From: Tardiphaga sp051811025
GTDB taxonomy: Bacteria > Pseudomonadota > Alphaproteobacteria > Rhizobiales > Xanthobacteraceae
Length of the DNA: 64,000 nt
Assembly (NCBI RefSeq): GCF_051811025.1
Contig: NZ_JBPWQE010000001.1
Span: 4,030,001 to 4,094,000 of the forward strand
Reading direction: 5' to 3'
Every line of letters starts with the position of its first letter. Positions within the stretch are counted from its first letter, which is position 1. The translations under genes were made by a program, and so were the position numbers. This document shows positions 35,399 through 43,563 of the stretch, piece by piece. Below the pieces are notes generated by a model. That model was not told where the DNA came from, made no database searches, and was given only the letters and a program-made list of their open reading frames with translations.

Positions 35399-35635
35399 CG
35401 TCTCACTCCGTTTGATTTGGTTCGCAATTTCGGTTTCTCGATCTCGGGGCTGATGAACCATTGTTCGGGGGGCTCGTCAAAGGGTCGGAACGCAAGGCTT
35501 CGTTGTGAGCCCCGCGGGGCCGGCTGAAACGCCGGTTATTATCGCTCCATCCGGCCTTTCGCTCACACGGCCGTGGCTTGCGGATCGTGGCGATTTATGG
35601 CCTGTCTTGGGCCTCAATTTTTTCTGGCGAGGACC

Positions 35636-36253
35636 ATGATGAAGCGCCTTTTTGCTCTCTTTTTTGCCGCAGCCGCGTTCACCACGATTGCCATGCCTGC
35701 CGATGCACGCGTCCGCAACCAGCCGCGGGCACAGGACTTCGAGGTCGACGACGGCCCGTCGCTCTCCAACTTCTTCTCCAATTTCGGCAATGGCGGCGGC
35801 AACAGCTCCGGCCCGATCCAGCGCCAGACCGTCGGCTTCCAGAGCAATTACGCCCCGGGGACCATCGTCGTGAACACCGCCGAGCGCCGGCTCTATCTGG
35901 TGCAGCCGGGTGGCCAGGCGCTGCGCTACGGCATTGGCGTCGGCCGCGACGGCTTCCGCTGGGGCGGCGTCCACCGCGTCACCGCCAAGAAGGAATGGCC
36001 GAGCTGGACCCCGCCGGCCCAGATGCTCGCCCGCCGACCCGACCTGCCCCGCCACATGCCCGGCGGCATCGACAACCCGCTCGGCGCCCGCGCCATGTAT
36101 CTCGGTTCGACGCTGTACCGCATCCACGGCTCCAACGAGCCGGAGACCATCGGCCAGGCCGTGTCCTCGGGCTGCTTCCGCATGACCAATGACGATGTCA
36201 CCGATCTCTATAACCGCGTCTCGGTCGGCGCGACGGTCATCGTAAAGAACTGA
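35636..36253 (+). CDS. L,D-transpeptidase (YkuD domain)
   Basis: A periplasmic peptidoglycan cross-linking enzyme of 205 residues that forms 3-3 links or attaches proteins. The signal peptide MMKRLFALFFAAAAFTTIAMPADA precedes an Asn/Gly-rich linker and the YkuD domain. Catalytic residues are visible: His164 in RIHGSN and Cys180 in SSGCFRM. The ATG at 35636 (or the adjacent one at 35639) follows GAGG. Several similar short YkuD proteins are usual in alphaproteobacteria. It is followed by a hairpin and a DUF2927 gene. Confidence 0.93.
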   Translation: MMKRLFALFFAAAAFTTIAMPADARVRNQPRAQDFEVDDGPSLSNFFSNFGNGGGNSSGPIQRQTVGFQSNYAPGTIVVNTAERRLYLVQPGGQALRYGIGVGRDGFRWGGVHRVTAKKEWPSWTPPAQMLARRPDLPRHMPGGIDNPLGARAMYLGSTLYRIHGSNEPETIGQAVSSGCFRMTNDDVTDLYNRVSVGATVIVKN

Positions 36254-36267
36254 GCTTGACCTGAAAA

Positions 36268-36293
36268 CGAAGGCTTCCTGCGGGGAGCCTTCG
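36268..36293 (+). terminator. Weak terminator-like hairpin
   Basis: CGAAGGCT and AGCCTTCG pair perfectly around a ten-base loop 14 bases after the L,D-transpeptidase stop. Only a weak T-rich tail (AATTGT) follows, so termination may be partial. Confidence 0.5.
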
Positions 36294-36358
36294 AATTGTC
36301 CGCGGGGGCGGCACTGAACGCTTGCGCAAATACGCGCATTGCGAGAACTTGAGTAATA

Positions 36359-37177
36359 ATGCCCGCCCCGACACCAGATCGATTCATCGTCCGGACGATT
36401 GCCGCGCTGCTGGCGCTAGCGTCTTTGACTGCCTTCGCGCCGCAGCCGTCTTATGCCGGCGCGAGCGAACCGCCCGCCGTTACCGCACGCCAGCGCACCG
36501 AGAAGAAGACCTTTACCGACAGCGAGATCATCGACGGTTTTTTCAAGACCGCCTTTGGCGCCGAATATCACCTTGCCGGCCGCGTCGATCGCATCCGCAA
36601 ATATGAGCTTCCGGTGCGGGTGTTCGCCGAGGGTCGTGCCGACCGCAAGGCGCAAATCGCCAAGGTTGTGACCGATATCGCGCGCCGGGTGCAGCATCTC
36701 AACATCGCCATGGCGGACAACCGCGACGACGCCAATGTGCTGGTGAAGCTGGTGCGCGACCGCGATCTCTATCGCACCATCTCGACTTTCTACGGTACCG
36801 ACCGCGCCAACGAGATCCGAGACTCGCTGGACCCGCAATGCCTGTCCGGCTTCCGCAAGAACGACGCCTTCGAGATCGAACGCTCCGACGTGATCATCAC
36901 TGTCGACAATGGCGACTTCGTCTTTCTCGATTGCGCCTATGAGGAATTGCTGCAGTCGCTGGGCCCAATCAACGACACCAGTACGGTGCCGTGGACGATG
37001 TTCAACGACAACGTCCAGATGGGCTTTTTCGACGTCTACGACCAGTACATCCTCAATATCCTCTACGACCCCCGCATCAAGGCCGGCATGACCGTGCAGG
37101 AGGTCAAGGACGTGTTGCCGCAGGTGCTCACCGATGTACGTATCTGGGTGAGTAAGGTGAACGACCTGCAGGATTAA
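36359..37177 (+). CDS. DUF2927 family exported protein
   Basis: A 272-residue protein with an N-terminal signal (hydrophobic IAALLALASLTAFAP, cut near SYAGA). The DUF2927 domain begins at FTDSEIIDGFFKTAFGAEYHLAGRVDRIRKYELPVRVF. The YDPRIKAGMTVQEVKDVLPQVL tail is typical. The family is widespread in alphaproteobacteria and has no settled function; a protease-like fold has been suggested for relatives, and I cannot confirm it here. It lies about 105 bases after the L,D-transpeptidase in the same direction and may share its envelope context. Confidence 0.88.
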   Translation: MPAPTPDRFIVRTIAALLALASLTAFAPQPSYAGASEPPAVTARQRTEKKTFTDSEIIDGFFKTAFGAEYHLAGRVDRIRKYELPVRVFAEGRADRKAQIAKVVTDIARRVQHLNIAMADNRDDANVLVKLVRDRDLYRTISTFYGTDRANEIRDSLDPQCLSGFRKNDAFEIERSDVIITVDNGDFVFLDCAYEELLQSLGPINDTSTVPWTMFNDNVQMGFFDVYDQYILNILYDPRIKAGMTVQEVKDVLPQVLTDVRIWVSKVNDLQD

Positions 37178-37328
37178 CGGCGCTTATCCCTATGAACGCC
37201 TGCGCGTCGTTACTGATGTGAATGTCAAACAGCCACTGCTCTTCGGACATGCGTCATCGCCCCCATTGTTTGCGGCGCGGGGGCGCCGTCGTCTGTTGCA
37301 TTCCCTGCCCCCTGTGTGAGAGGGCGTG

Positions 37329-37437
37329 CGGAACGCTGGGTGCCCGATGCACCCTTGGGCCTGATGCGAATGCGGTCTTCCGCAATTGTGAGTGCATCAG
37401 GACTTTCGGAAGCGTCAGGCAAGTGCCCAGCGTTCCG
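37329..37437. repeat. Nested palindromic element
   Basis: Outer arms CGGAACGCTGGG (37329-37340) and CCCAGCGTTCCG (37426-37437) are perfect complements. A middle pair CCTGATGC / GCATCAGG (37360-37367 and 37394-37401) and an inner pair TGCGG / CCGCA (37371-37384) nest inside. The whole can fold into one long hairpin. A short frame across it is a by-product of the palindrome. Confidence 0.7.
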
Positions 37438-37835
37438 CCTGCGGTGTTTTTTCGACTTGCTTGCACTTTGCCTCAGCGAACGATCCGATCACCGAATTAA
37501 AGTCCCAAGGCGATGGGAAGGGAGCCTCAAGCGAATAGGCCGAACGCGTTTTGACTTTGGTCGTCCGTCACACTGTCCAGGGGTCTTTCCATCCCAAGGC
37601 TAGCCGTCTCCTTGCCAGTGGCAGTGCTGGCGCAGATCCGTCCTGACCGAAGACAGACGTCACCCGTGAACCGCGTAACGCCGCATCTCCGGCGTCCACC
37701 GCATCCCACCCCGCGAACGTGACGATCGCGATCGCCCCTCTCGGTGGGGCAGGACGGAGGGGAATATAATCAAGATGAGGATACTATCAACGGGGATAGG
37801 AAAAAATGTTTGGCACGTTGTACCCGCCCCACGCT

Positions 37836-37969
37836 GTCATTCCGGGGCGGGATCGGCGCCGCAGGCGACGGGACCGAGCCCGGAATCCCGACATGTTCAG
37901 CGCAAAACACTCCGGGATTCCGGGTTCGCACTGCAGCGGCTTCGCCGCCTTCGTGCGCCCCGGAATGAC
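37836..37969. repeat. GTCATTCCGGGGCG nested palindrome, copy 1
   Basis: Outer arms GTCATTCCGGGGCG and CGCCCCGGAATGAC are at the ends. Inner arms GCCCGGAATCCCG and CGGGATTCCGGG lie within. The same architecture recurs at 50896-51032 and 63154-63284. It sits between two convergent gene ends. Confidence 0.85.
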
Positions 37970-37985
37970 GAGAGAGATCCGCCCC

Positions 37986-39572
37986 TCACCCCCGCGGCTT
38001 CGGCGTGAACGGTCCCTTCGGCGCGTTGCCTATCAGGGACACTATGATCAGCGCGACAATCGCGAACCAGAAGGTGAGCCAGAAGCCGTCGATATAGGAC
38101 AGCGTATTGGCCTCGCGCTGCACGAGACTTGCGAGCGTGCCGATGCCGCGCGCCTGGGCGAGACCCTCACCATGACTGGCGAAACGCCCGGTGAGTTTGG
38201 CAAGAATGCCGACGACATCGGCATCGCCGCTGGCGACATGCTGGCCGAGCAGATTCGAATGGATCTGTTCGCGCACGCGCAGCCAAGTCCCCATCAGCGC
38301 GATGCCGATCTCGGCGCCGCCGAGCCGGAAGACCTGGATATAGGCCGCAAAGGCGGTGGCGCGCGACGGGTCGGAATTCGACAGCGCGATGATCACGATC
38401 GGCAGTAACGTGAAGCTTTGCCCGAGCGAATGCAGCAACACCATCGGGATGAAATCGCCGAGCGCCCATTCATGGGTAAGCTGCGTGCCGAGCAAGCCCG
38501 CGGCAGCGAAGGCGGCAAGGCCGATGATCAGCGTCAGCTTCACGTCGTAGTAGCGAATGAGCCAGATCGACAGCGGCACCAGCGCAATCATCGGCACGAC
38601 GGCATAGAGCAAAAACAGCATGCCGGACTGTTCAGGCCGGAGTTGCGCGATGTTGGTCAGGAAATTCGGCGCCAGCGACGAATTCGACAGGCTGGTCATG
38701 GTGTAGAGAATGATCGTCAGCAGCGCGAGGCCAATATTGCGCGACAGCAGCACTTCGGCATGGGCCCATGGCCGCTTGACCAGCGACTCATTGATAAAGA
38801 AGCCGACGGTCAGGACCGTACCGCCTGACAGCAGCGCCACCACCGTGCCCGAACCCAGCCAGTCCAGCCGGTTGCCCTGATCGAGCCCGGCATAGATCAT
38901 CGCCATGCCGGCGCCAAGCAGCAACATGCCGCCCCAGTCGGCCTCGCACAGCAGGAGCCGGTTGATCGGCTCGCGCGGTGTGCCGAGCCAGACGAACAGC
39001 GCGAGCAGCGGCGCGATGATGACGTCCTGCCAGAACATCCATTGCCAGCCGACATGGCTGACATAGAAGCCGACCAGCGCGGTGCCGGAATTGAGCGCGA
39101 AGCCGACGCGAATAGAATAGATCGCAATGGCCGGTAGCCACCACTTCATCGGCAGATTGCGAAAGATAATCAGCAGCGTTGCCGGCACGAAGGTACCGAG
39201 CAGCATGCCGTGCACGATGTTCAGCACCAGCAGCAGATTGTAGTCGCGCACCAGCGGGATCACCAGCGAGATCGCCGCATAGACCAGAGCGGGAATGCCA
39301 AGCACGCGGCGCAGCCCGAATACGGTGGCCATCCATGCCACTGCCGGCGCGATGAAGATCTGTGACGCGGTGCCGGCGGTGGAGAGCCACGCGCCCTCAT
39401 CGAAACTCAGCCCCAGCGCCCCGCGCAGATCGGCGAGACCGATGGAGAAGATACGCGTATCGAAATTGGCGAGGAACGCGCCGAGCAGCACAGCGCCGAC
39501 CGCAAAGATCGGATGGTGCGAAACGCCCCCGGTCGATACCGGGCCGCTTTCGATGACCTTACTTTCCGCCAT
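37986..39572 (-). CDS. MFS multidrug efflux transporter, DHA2 (EmrB-like)
   Basis: A 528-residue inner-membrane proton antiporter with about 14 predicted helices, typical of the DHA2 group. After a short cytoplasmic N-terminus come AVLLGAFLANFDTRIFSIGLADLRGALGLSFDEGAWLSTA (helix 1 region) and a motif-A-like loop (FGLRRVLGIPAL). It overlaps the adaptor gene by 14 bases, so the two are translated together. The order MarR, membrane-fusion protein, MFS matches the emrRAB layout. It probably exports a toxic organic compound or intermediate. Confidence 0.93.
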   Translation of the reverse strand: MAESKVIESGPVSTGGVSHHPIFAVGAVLLGAFLANFDTRIFSIGLADLRGALGLSFDEGAWLSTAGTASQIFIAPAVAWMATVFGLRRVLGIPALVYAAISLVIPLVRDYNLLLVLNIVHGMLLGTFVPATLLIIFRNLPMKWWLPAIAIYSIRVGFALNSGTALVGFYVSHVGWQWMFWQDVIIAPLLALFVWLGTPREPINRLLLCEADWGGMLLLGAGMAMIYAGLDQGNRLDWLGSGTVVALLSGGTVLTVGFFINESLVKRPWAHAEVLLSRNIGLALLTIILYTMTSLSNSSLAPNFLTNIAQLRPEQSGMLFLLYAVVPMIALVPLSIWLIRYYDVKLTLIIGLAAFAAAGLLGTQLTHEWALGDFIPMVLLHSLGQSFTLLPIVIIALSNSDPSRATAFAAYIQVFRLGGAEIGIALMGTWLRVREQIHSNLLGQHVASGDADVVGILAKLTGRFASHGEGLAQARGIGTLASLVQREANTLSYIDGFWLTFWFAIVALIIVSLIGNAPKGPFTPKPRG

Positions 39573-40740
39573 TGCCGGCCGCCGGCGCGTCGGTGTTGAT
39601 GCTGGCGGTCACCGACATGCCCGGCAGCAACCGATCAAGCAGCGGCTGCCCCTTGTCGAGCGTGATGCGGACCGGCACGCGCTGCACGACTTTGGTGAAA
39701 TTGCCGGTGGCGTTATCCGGCGGCAGCAAAGCGAATTGCGATCCTGACGCCGGCGAGATCCGCTCGACGCGGCCGCGCAAGGTCTCCGCCGAGAATGTAT
39801 CGACCACGATATCGACAGGCTGGCCGGGCTTCACGCGCGTGAGCTGCGTTTCCTTGAAATTGGCGATCACATAGACATCGGGCAGCGGCACGATGCTGAT
39901 CAGGCTCGAGCCGATATTGACGTAATCGCCCGGCTGCACCTGGCGCTCGCTGACCACGCCATCGAAGGGCGCCACGATCTTCGTATAACCGAGGCGCAGC
40001 TTCGCGGCGTCCAGCGTCGCTTTGGCGCCGAGCAGATCGGCCGCGCGCTGCTTGCGCGTGCCGGCGAGGACTTCGAGTTGATGCTTCTGGGCAGCAATGA
40101 CCGCGCCGCTCGCCTTCACGTCGGCCTGCGCCTTGGCATAGGCGGCGGTGGCCTGTTCGAAGCGCTGCCGCGTACCGGCTTCGGTCTGCGTCAGCGAGGC
40201 CTGGCGTTCCTTCTCCTGCTGCGCCTGCACTTCGAGCGCTTGCGCAGACACGCGCTGCGCCTCGGCCTGCGCGATGGTGGCGTATTGCAGCTCGACCTGG
40301 TTGGCGAGATTGTCCAGCGCCGCCTGCGCACCGGCGACGCCCGCCTCGGCCTGTGCCACCTGCGCCTCGTAATCCGCGGGATCGATCTGGATCAGCAGAT
40401 CGCCGGCTTTGACGTGCTGGAAGTCGTTCACCGGCACGGCTTTCACGGCGCCGGCCACGCGGCTCGACAGCCGCGTCGTCTGCGCGCGGATATAGGCGTC
40501 GTTGGTGGTTTGCACCGCGCGGTTGCCCATCCAGATGTCCCAGCGTGTGGTGGCCAGAACGATGAAGACGAGCGCTGCAGCAACGGCCAGCAGCGGAATC
40601 GCAAGACGACGCCACGCTAGCTGTGCGGGTGTCAGCGCCGCGGGCTGTGCGGGCGGTTGCGCAGCCGGTTGCACTGGTGGCGGCGCAACAGGTTGTGGCG
40701 GCGCCGGTTGCGGCGTTGGGGATGCATCAAGCTGGGACAT
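39559..40740 (-). CDS. HlyD-family membrane fusion protein (EmrA-like)
   Basis: A 393-residue periplasmic adaptor. A Pro/Gln/Ala-rich cytoplasmic N-terminus (residues 1-40) precedes one membrane helix (LAIPLLAVAAALVFIVLATT). Then come the split lipoyl domain (RVAGAVKAVPVNDFQHVKAGDLLIQIDP and IVAPFDGVVSERQVQPGDYV) around a long alpha-hairpin rich in Gln/Ala. It partners the MFS gene that overlaps its 3' end. The MarR gene lies 126 bases upstream in the same direction. Confidence 0.93.
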   Translation of the reverse strand: MSQLDASPTPQPAPPQPVAPPPVQPAAQPPAQPAALTPAQLAWRRLAIPLLAVAAALVFIVLATTRWDIWMGNRAVQTTNDAYIRAQTTRLSSRVAGAVKAVPVNDFQHVKAGDLLIQIDPADYEAQVAQAEAGVAGAQAALDNLANQVELQYATIAQAEAQRVSAQALEVQAQQEKERQASLTQTEAGTRQRFEQATAAYAKAQADVKASGAVIAAQKHQLEVLAGTRKQRAADLLGAKATLDAAKLRLGYTKIVAPFDGVVSERQVQPGDYVNIGSSLISIVPLPDVYVIANFKETQLTRVKPGQPVDIVVDTFSAETLRGRVERISPASGSQFALLPPDNATGNFTKVVQRVPVRITLDKGQPLLDRLLPGMSVTASINTDAPAAGNGGK

Positions 40741-40866
40741 GTCTTCCTCGCAGCGACCTGAGTGACATTATGTCTCATGTCGTCGCACCCGATTCAATCG
40801 CCCGATATCGGCAATCCATACCGGTGCCGCAGCATTCGGGTTCGATTCGTACCAAAGACCGCAGAT

Positions 40867-41547
40867 TTATATCTTTTTGCGGCGTGCGGGCCTGTCGTCG
40901 CCACGAGATGGTGCCGGAGTATCCGGACCACGCGGCTGCAGATAGCGTTGCAGAGCAATGGCGCGCTCGCTGGATTCGACGAGCCGCTCGACGCTCCCCA
41001 GCAATTGATGAAATTCGTCCGCGTTGAGACAATCGAACTGCACGTCGTTGACCTGACGCTGCGTGGGATTGAGGCTCGTGAGCAGCGCGTCACCGGCCTG
41101 CGTCACCATGAGACGCAGGCGCCTGCGATCGGCGGGATCCACGAGCTTGTCGAGCAATCCCATCTGCTGCAGCTTGTTGGACACCGTGGTGACGAAAGCG
41201 CCGCTGAGATGCAGATGCGCTGCGAGCTCGCGCACGCTGACATCGCCTTCAGCGGCCAGATATTTGACCGAGATCAGCACGGTGTATTCGATCCCGGCCA
41301 GGCCGATCGCGGCGGCATGCCCCTCACGCACGGTCTCGTGTCGCGCGAGGAACGCCAGCAATGTGTGCACGAGTTGCCGGAATGCATGATCGGAGCCATC
41401 GACCAGCAGCGCCTTGCGCGACGTGGTCAGCGCCGGTGCCGGAAGCTTCGCCTTGAGCGCGGTTTTGGCTGCCGTCTTCAACGCCGCCTTTTCGGATTTA
41501 CGCAGAGCCGGCGTCTTGGAGAGCGGCGCAACCTTGGAACGAGACAT
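40867..41547 (-). CDS. MarR-family transcriptional regulator (paralogue 1)
   Basis: A 226-residue MarR protein with an unusual basic Lys/Ala-rich N-terminal tail of about 40 residues. The core has LAAHLHLSGAFVTTVSNKLQQMGLLDK (recognition helix) and the wing DPADRRRLRLMVT. It is clearly paralogous to the regulator at 45259. The start is the ATG at 41547 behind GGAAAG. An upstream ATG at 41616 lies inside the operator-like site and has its ribosome site too close. It heads the leftward MarR-HlyD-MFS set and is divergent from the DUF1185 gene. Confidence 0.9.
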   Translation of the reverse strand: MSRSKVAPLSKTPALRKSEKAALKTAAKTALKAKLPAPALTTSRKALLVDGSDHAFRQLVHTLLAFLARHETVREGHAAAIGLAGIEYTVLISVKYLAAEGDVSVRELAAHLHLSGAFVTTVSNKLQQMGLLDKLVDPADRRRLRLMVTQAGDALLTSLNPTQRQVNDVQFDCLNADEFHQLLGSVERLVESSERAIALQRYLQPRGPDTPAPSRGDDRPARRKKI

Positions 41548-41613
41548 ACCGCTTTCCAGTGAACGATCCGCTACAGGATTGGCTGGCGCCCCCTGCTTCG
41601 TCAAGCGATTCTG

Positions 41614-41638
41614 CATACCTTCTGAACGAAGCTATTGA
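41614..41638. promoter_or_regulatory. Candidate MarR operator 1
   Basis: On the minus strand AATAGCTTCG (41636-41627) is followed at the same spacing as in the other two sites by a degenerate second half (GTATG). It lies between the divergent starts of MarR 1 (41547) and DUF1185 (41691). The right half AGCTATT is exact, and the left half matches five of seven positions. Confidence 0.55.
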
Positions 41639-41690
41639 TCAAATGCATTTACTGCGTCAGGATCGCTGCCAAATCTGACGGGAGAACATC

Positions 41691-42272
41691 ATGAAACTCG
41701 ATATCAGGCGCCTGCTCTGCTTCACCGACCACAAGGAGGTCGAGGCCGGCCACCGGCACGAGCAGCCGCTACGCCGCGTCGCCGCCGTGGCCATCGTCGC
41801 CAATCCCTATGCCGGGCGCTATGTCGAGGACCTCTCCGAAGCGATTGCCGCCAGTGTCGATGTCGGCGCCGTGCTGGCGAAGCTCGCGGTCGAGGCGATG
41901 GGGTCATATAAGGTGGAAAGCTACGGCAAGGGCGGCGTCGCTGGCCTCGGCGGCGAACTCGAACACGCCAATGCGATGCTGACCACGACCTTCGCGACGC
42001 CGCTGCGTGAGGCCGTGGGCGGCGCCGAAGCCTGGATCCCCTCCTTCACCAAGCTCGCCGCCCCCGGCTGCCTGATCGATGTTCCCCTGGCGCACAAGGA
42101 CGCGCTCTATGTGCGCTCGCATTACGACGGCGTCTCGGTGACACTGCCACCCGATGCGCCGGCGGCCGATGAAATTGCGCTGATCGTCTGTCTCGCCAAT
42201 CGCGGGCGGCTCAATGCGCGGGTCGGTGGGTTGAATGCGAGGGATATCGGCGGCAAGGACGGCTTGCGCTAG
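41691..42272 (+). CDS. DUF1185 (PF06684) 'amino acid synthesis' family protein
   Basis: A 193-residue cytosolic protein recognisable by PLRRVAAVAIVANPYAGRYVEDLSE, the GKGGVAGLGGELEHANAML block and the C-terminal ADEIALIVCLANRGRLNARVGG. Known structures of the family show a variant of the Bacillus chorismate-mutase fold, and the function is not settled. The ATG at 41691 follows GGGAGAA. It lies 49 bases before the enamidase-like gene, in the same direction and behind operator 1. This suggests a role in the same degradation route, perhaps as hydrolase, isomerase or binding partner. Confidence 0.9.
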   Translation: MKLDIRRLLCFTDHKEVEAGHRHEQPLRRVAAVAIVANPYAGRYVEDLSEAIAASVDVGAVLAKLAVEAMGSYKVESYGKGGVAGLGGELEHANAMLTTTFATPLREAVGGAEAWIPSFTKLAAPGCLIDVPLAHKDALYVRSHYDGVSVTLPPDAPAADEIALIVCLANRGRLNARVGGLNARDIGGKDGLR

Positions 42273-42321
42273 GCTGCGACTTTGTGCGGCCTTGGACGGC
42301 CTTGAGATTGCGGAGACGATT

Positions 42322-43521
42322 ATGAAAACGGCCATCGTCAATATCGGCACCATCGTCACCGGTGATCTCAAGGCGCCGTTCGCCGACGGCGACGGCATCC
42401 TGATGCAGGATGGCCGCATCAGCGCGATCGGCACGCTGTCATCGGACCAGGTGTCATCGGCCGATGTGGTGATCGACGCCGCCGGCACCACGGCGATTCC
42501 CGGGCTGATCGACAGCCATGTGCACATCACCTTCGGTGATTACACGCCAAGGCAGCGCGTGGTCGGCTATCTCGAAAGCTACGTGCATGGCGGCACGACG
42601 ACGTCGATCACGGCGTCCGAAGTGCACGTCCCCGGACGTCCCAAGGATCCGGCCGGCGTCAAAGCACTGGCGCTGGCCGCGCGCGCCTGTTTCCTCGACT
42701 ATCGCCCCGGCGGCATGCGCGTGCATGCCGGCTCGATCATTCTGGAGCCCGGCCTGACCGAAGCCGATCTGGAAGAACTGGTCAAAGCGGGCCTGTGGCT
42801 CGCCAAGGCCGGCTTCGGCGCATTCGAGACACCGTTCGATTATGCGCCCTTGATGCTCGCCGCACGCAAGCTCGGTATGGTCACCACCATGCATACCGGC
42901 GGCTCATCGATCCCCGGCTCATCGGGAATCTGGGCCGAACACGTGCTGAAATCGAATCCGAGCGTGTCGTTTCACGTCAACGGCGGCCCGGTGGCGATGC
43001 CGGAAGCCGGCTTTGCACGGCTCGCGAACGAGAGCGATATCGCGCTGCAGCTCTGCACCGCCGGCAATCTGCGCACCGCGCTGCTGACGGCGAAGCTGCT
43101 TGACGAAGCCAAACAACCGGAGCGCCTACTGATCGCGACTGACACCCCGACCGGCAGCGGGATCATGCCGCTCGGCATGTTCTACACCATCAGCCATCTC
43201 GCGAGCCTGGGCGGCATGCCGCCCGAACAGGCAATCGCGGCGGCGACGGGAAACAATGCAACGGTCTATCGGCTCAACAGCGGCTTTCTGAAGACCGGCA
43301 GGGACGCCGACGTGGTGCTGATCGACGCCTGCGCCGGCGGCTCGCAGGACGATGCGCTGTCGGGCCTGCGCAATGGCGACGTGCCGGCCGTCAGCGCTGT
43401 GATCACCGACGGCGTGCCGCGCTTCGTCGGCCGCAGCCGCAATACGCCGGCGGGGATGCGGAATGTGCGGGTAGCGGAGACGAAGCTGCCGCGGGATTTC
43501 TCGGGCGCTGCGGCGCATTAG
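42322..43521 (+). CDS. Enamidase-like metal-dependent amidohydrolase
   Basis: A 399-residue member of the amidohydrolase superfamily. The metal site starts with His66-Val-His68 in GLIDSHVHITFG. MHTGGSS, FHVNGGP and ATDTPTGSG supply later ligands. The overall pattern resembles enamidase, which opens 6-oxo-tetrahydronicotinate in nicotinate fermentation. The exact substrate here is inferred only as a cyclic amide or enamide. The ATG at 42322 follows CGGAGA; the frame extends upstream into the DUF1185 gene without family sense. It is cotranscribed with DUF1185 and converges on the HpaB-type gene. Confidence 0.85.
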   Translation: MKTAIVNIGTIVTGDLKAPFADGDGILMQDGRISAIGTLSSDQVSSADVVIDAAGTTAIPGLIDSHVHITFGDYTPRQRVVGYLESYVHGGTTTSITASEVHVPGRPKDPAGVKALALAARACFLDYRPGGMRVHAGSIILEPGLTEADLEELVKAGLWLAKAGFGAFETPFDYAPLMLAARKLGMVTTMHTGGSSIPGSSGIWAEHVLKSNPSVSFHVNGGPVAMPEAGFARLANESDIALQLCTAGNLRTALLTAKLLDEAKQPERLLIATDTPTGSGIMPLGMFYTISHLASLGGMPPEQAIAAATGNNATVYRLNSGFLKTGRDADVVLIDACAGGSQDDALSGLRNGDVPAVSAVITDGVPRFVGRSRNTPAGMRNVRVAETKLPRDFSGAAAH

Positions 43522-43540
43522 CCGAACCACTGACTCAGGT

Positions 43541-43563
43541 GTCATCCCCGCCTAGCGCGCCGA
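43541..43563. repeat. Fragment of the GTCATCCCCGC palindrome family
   Basis: GTCATCCCCGCCTAGCGCGC matches the complement of the right-hand part of the element at 54399-54538 (GTCGTCCCCGCCTAGCACGC). Only one arm is present, cut off at the next gene's stop. It lies in a 42-base convergent gap. Confidence 0.55.

Larger units (their letters stand above)
37178..37985. other. Long intergenic region with two palindromic elements
   Basis: About 800 bases between convergent genes (DUF2927 and the MFS pump). It contains a nested dyad at 37329-37437 and a copy of the GTCATTCCGGGGCG palindrome at 37836-37969. The rest (37440-37830) has no gene I can support. Confidence 0.6.

Noticed and set aside
37222..37500. 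92-codon Cys/Arg-rich frame
   Set aside because: It spans the nested palindrome at 37329-37437, and its composition follows the repeat rather than a protein.
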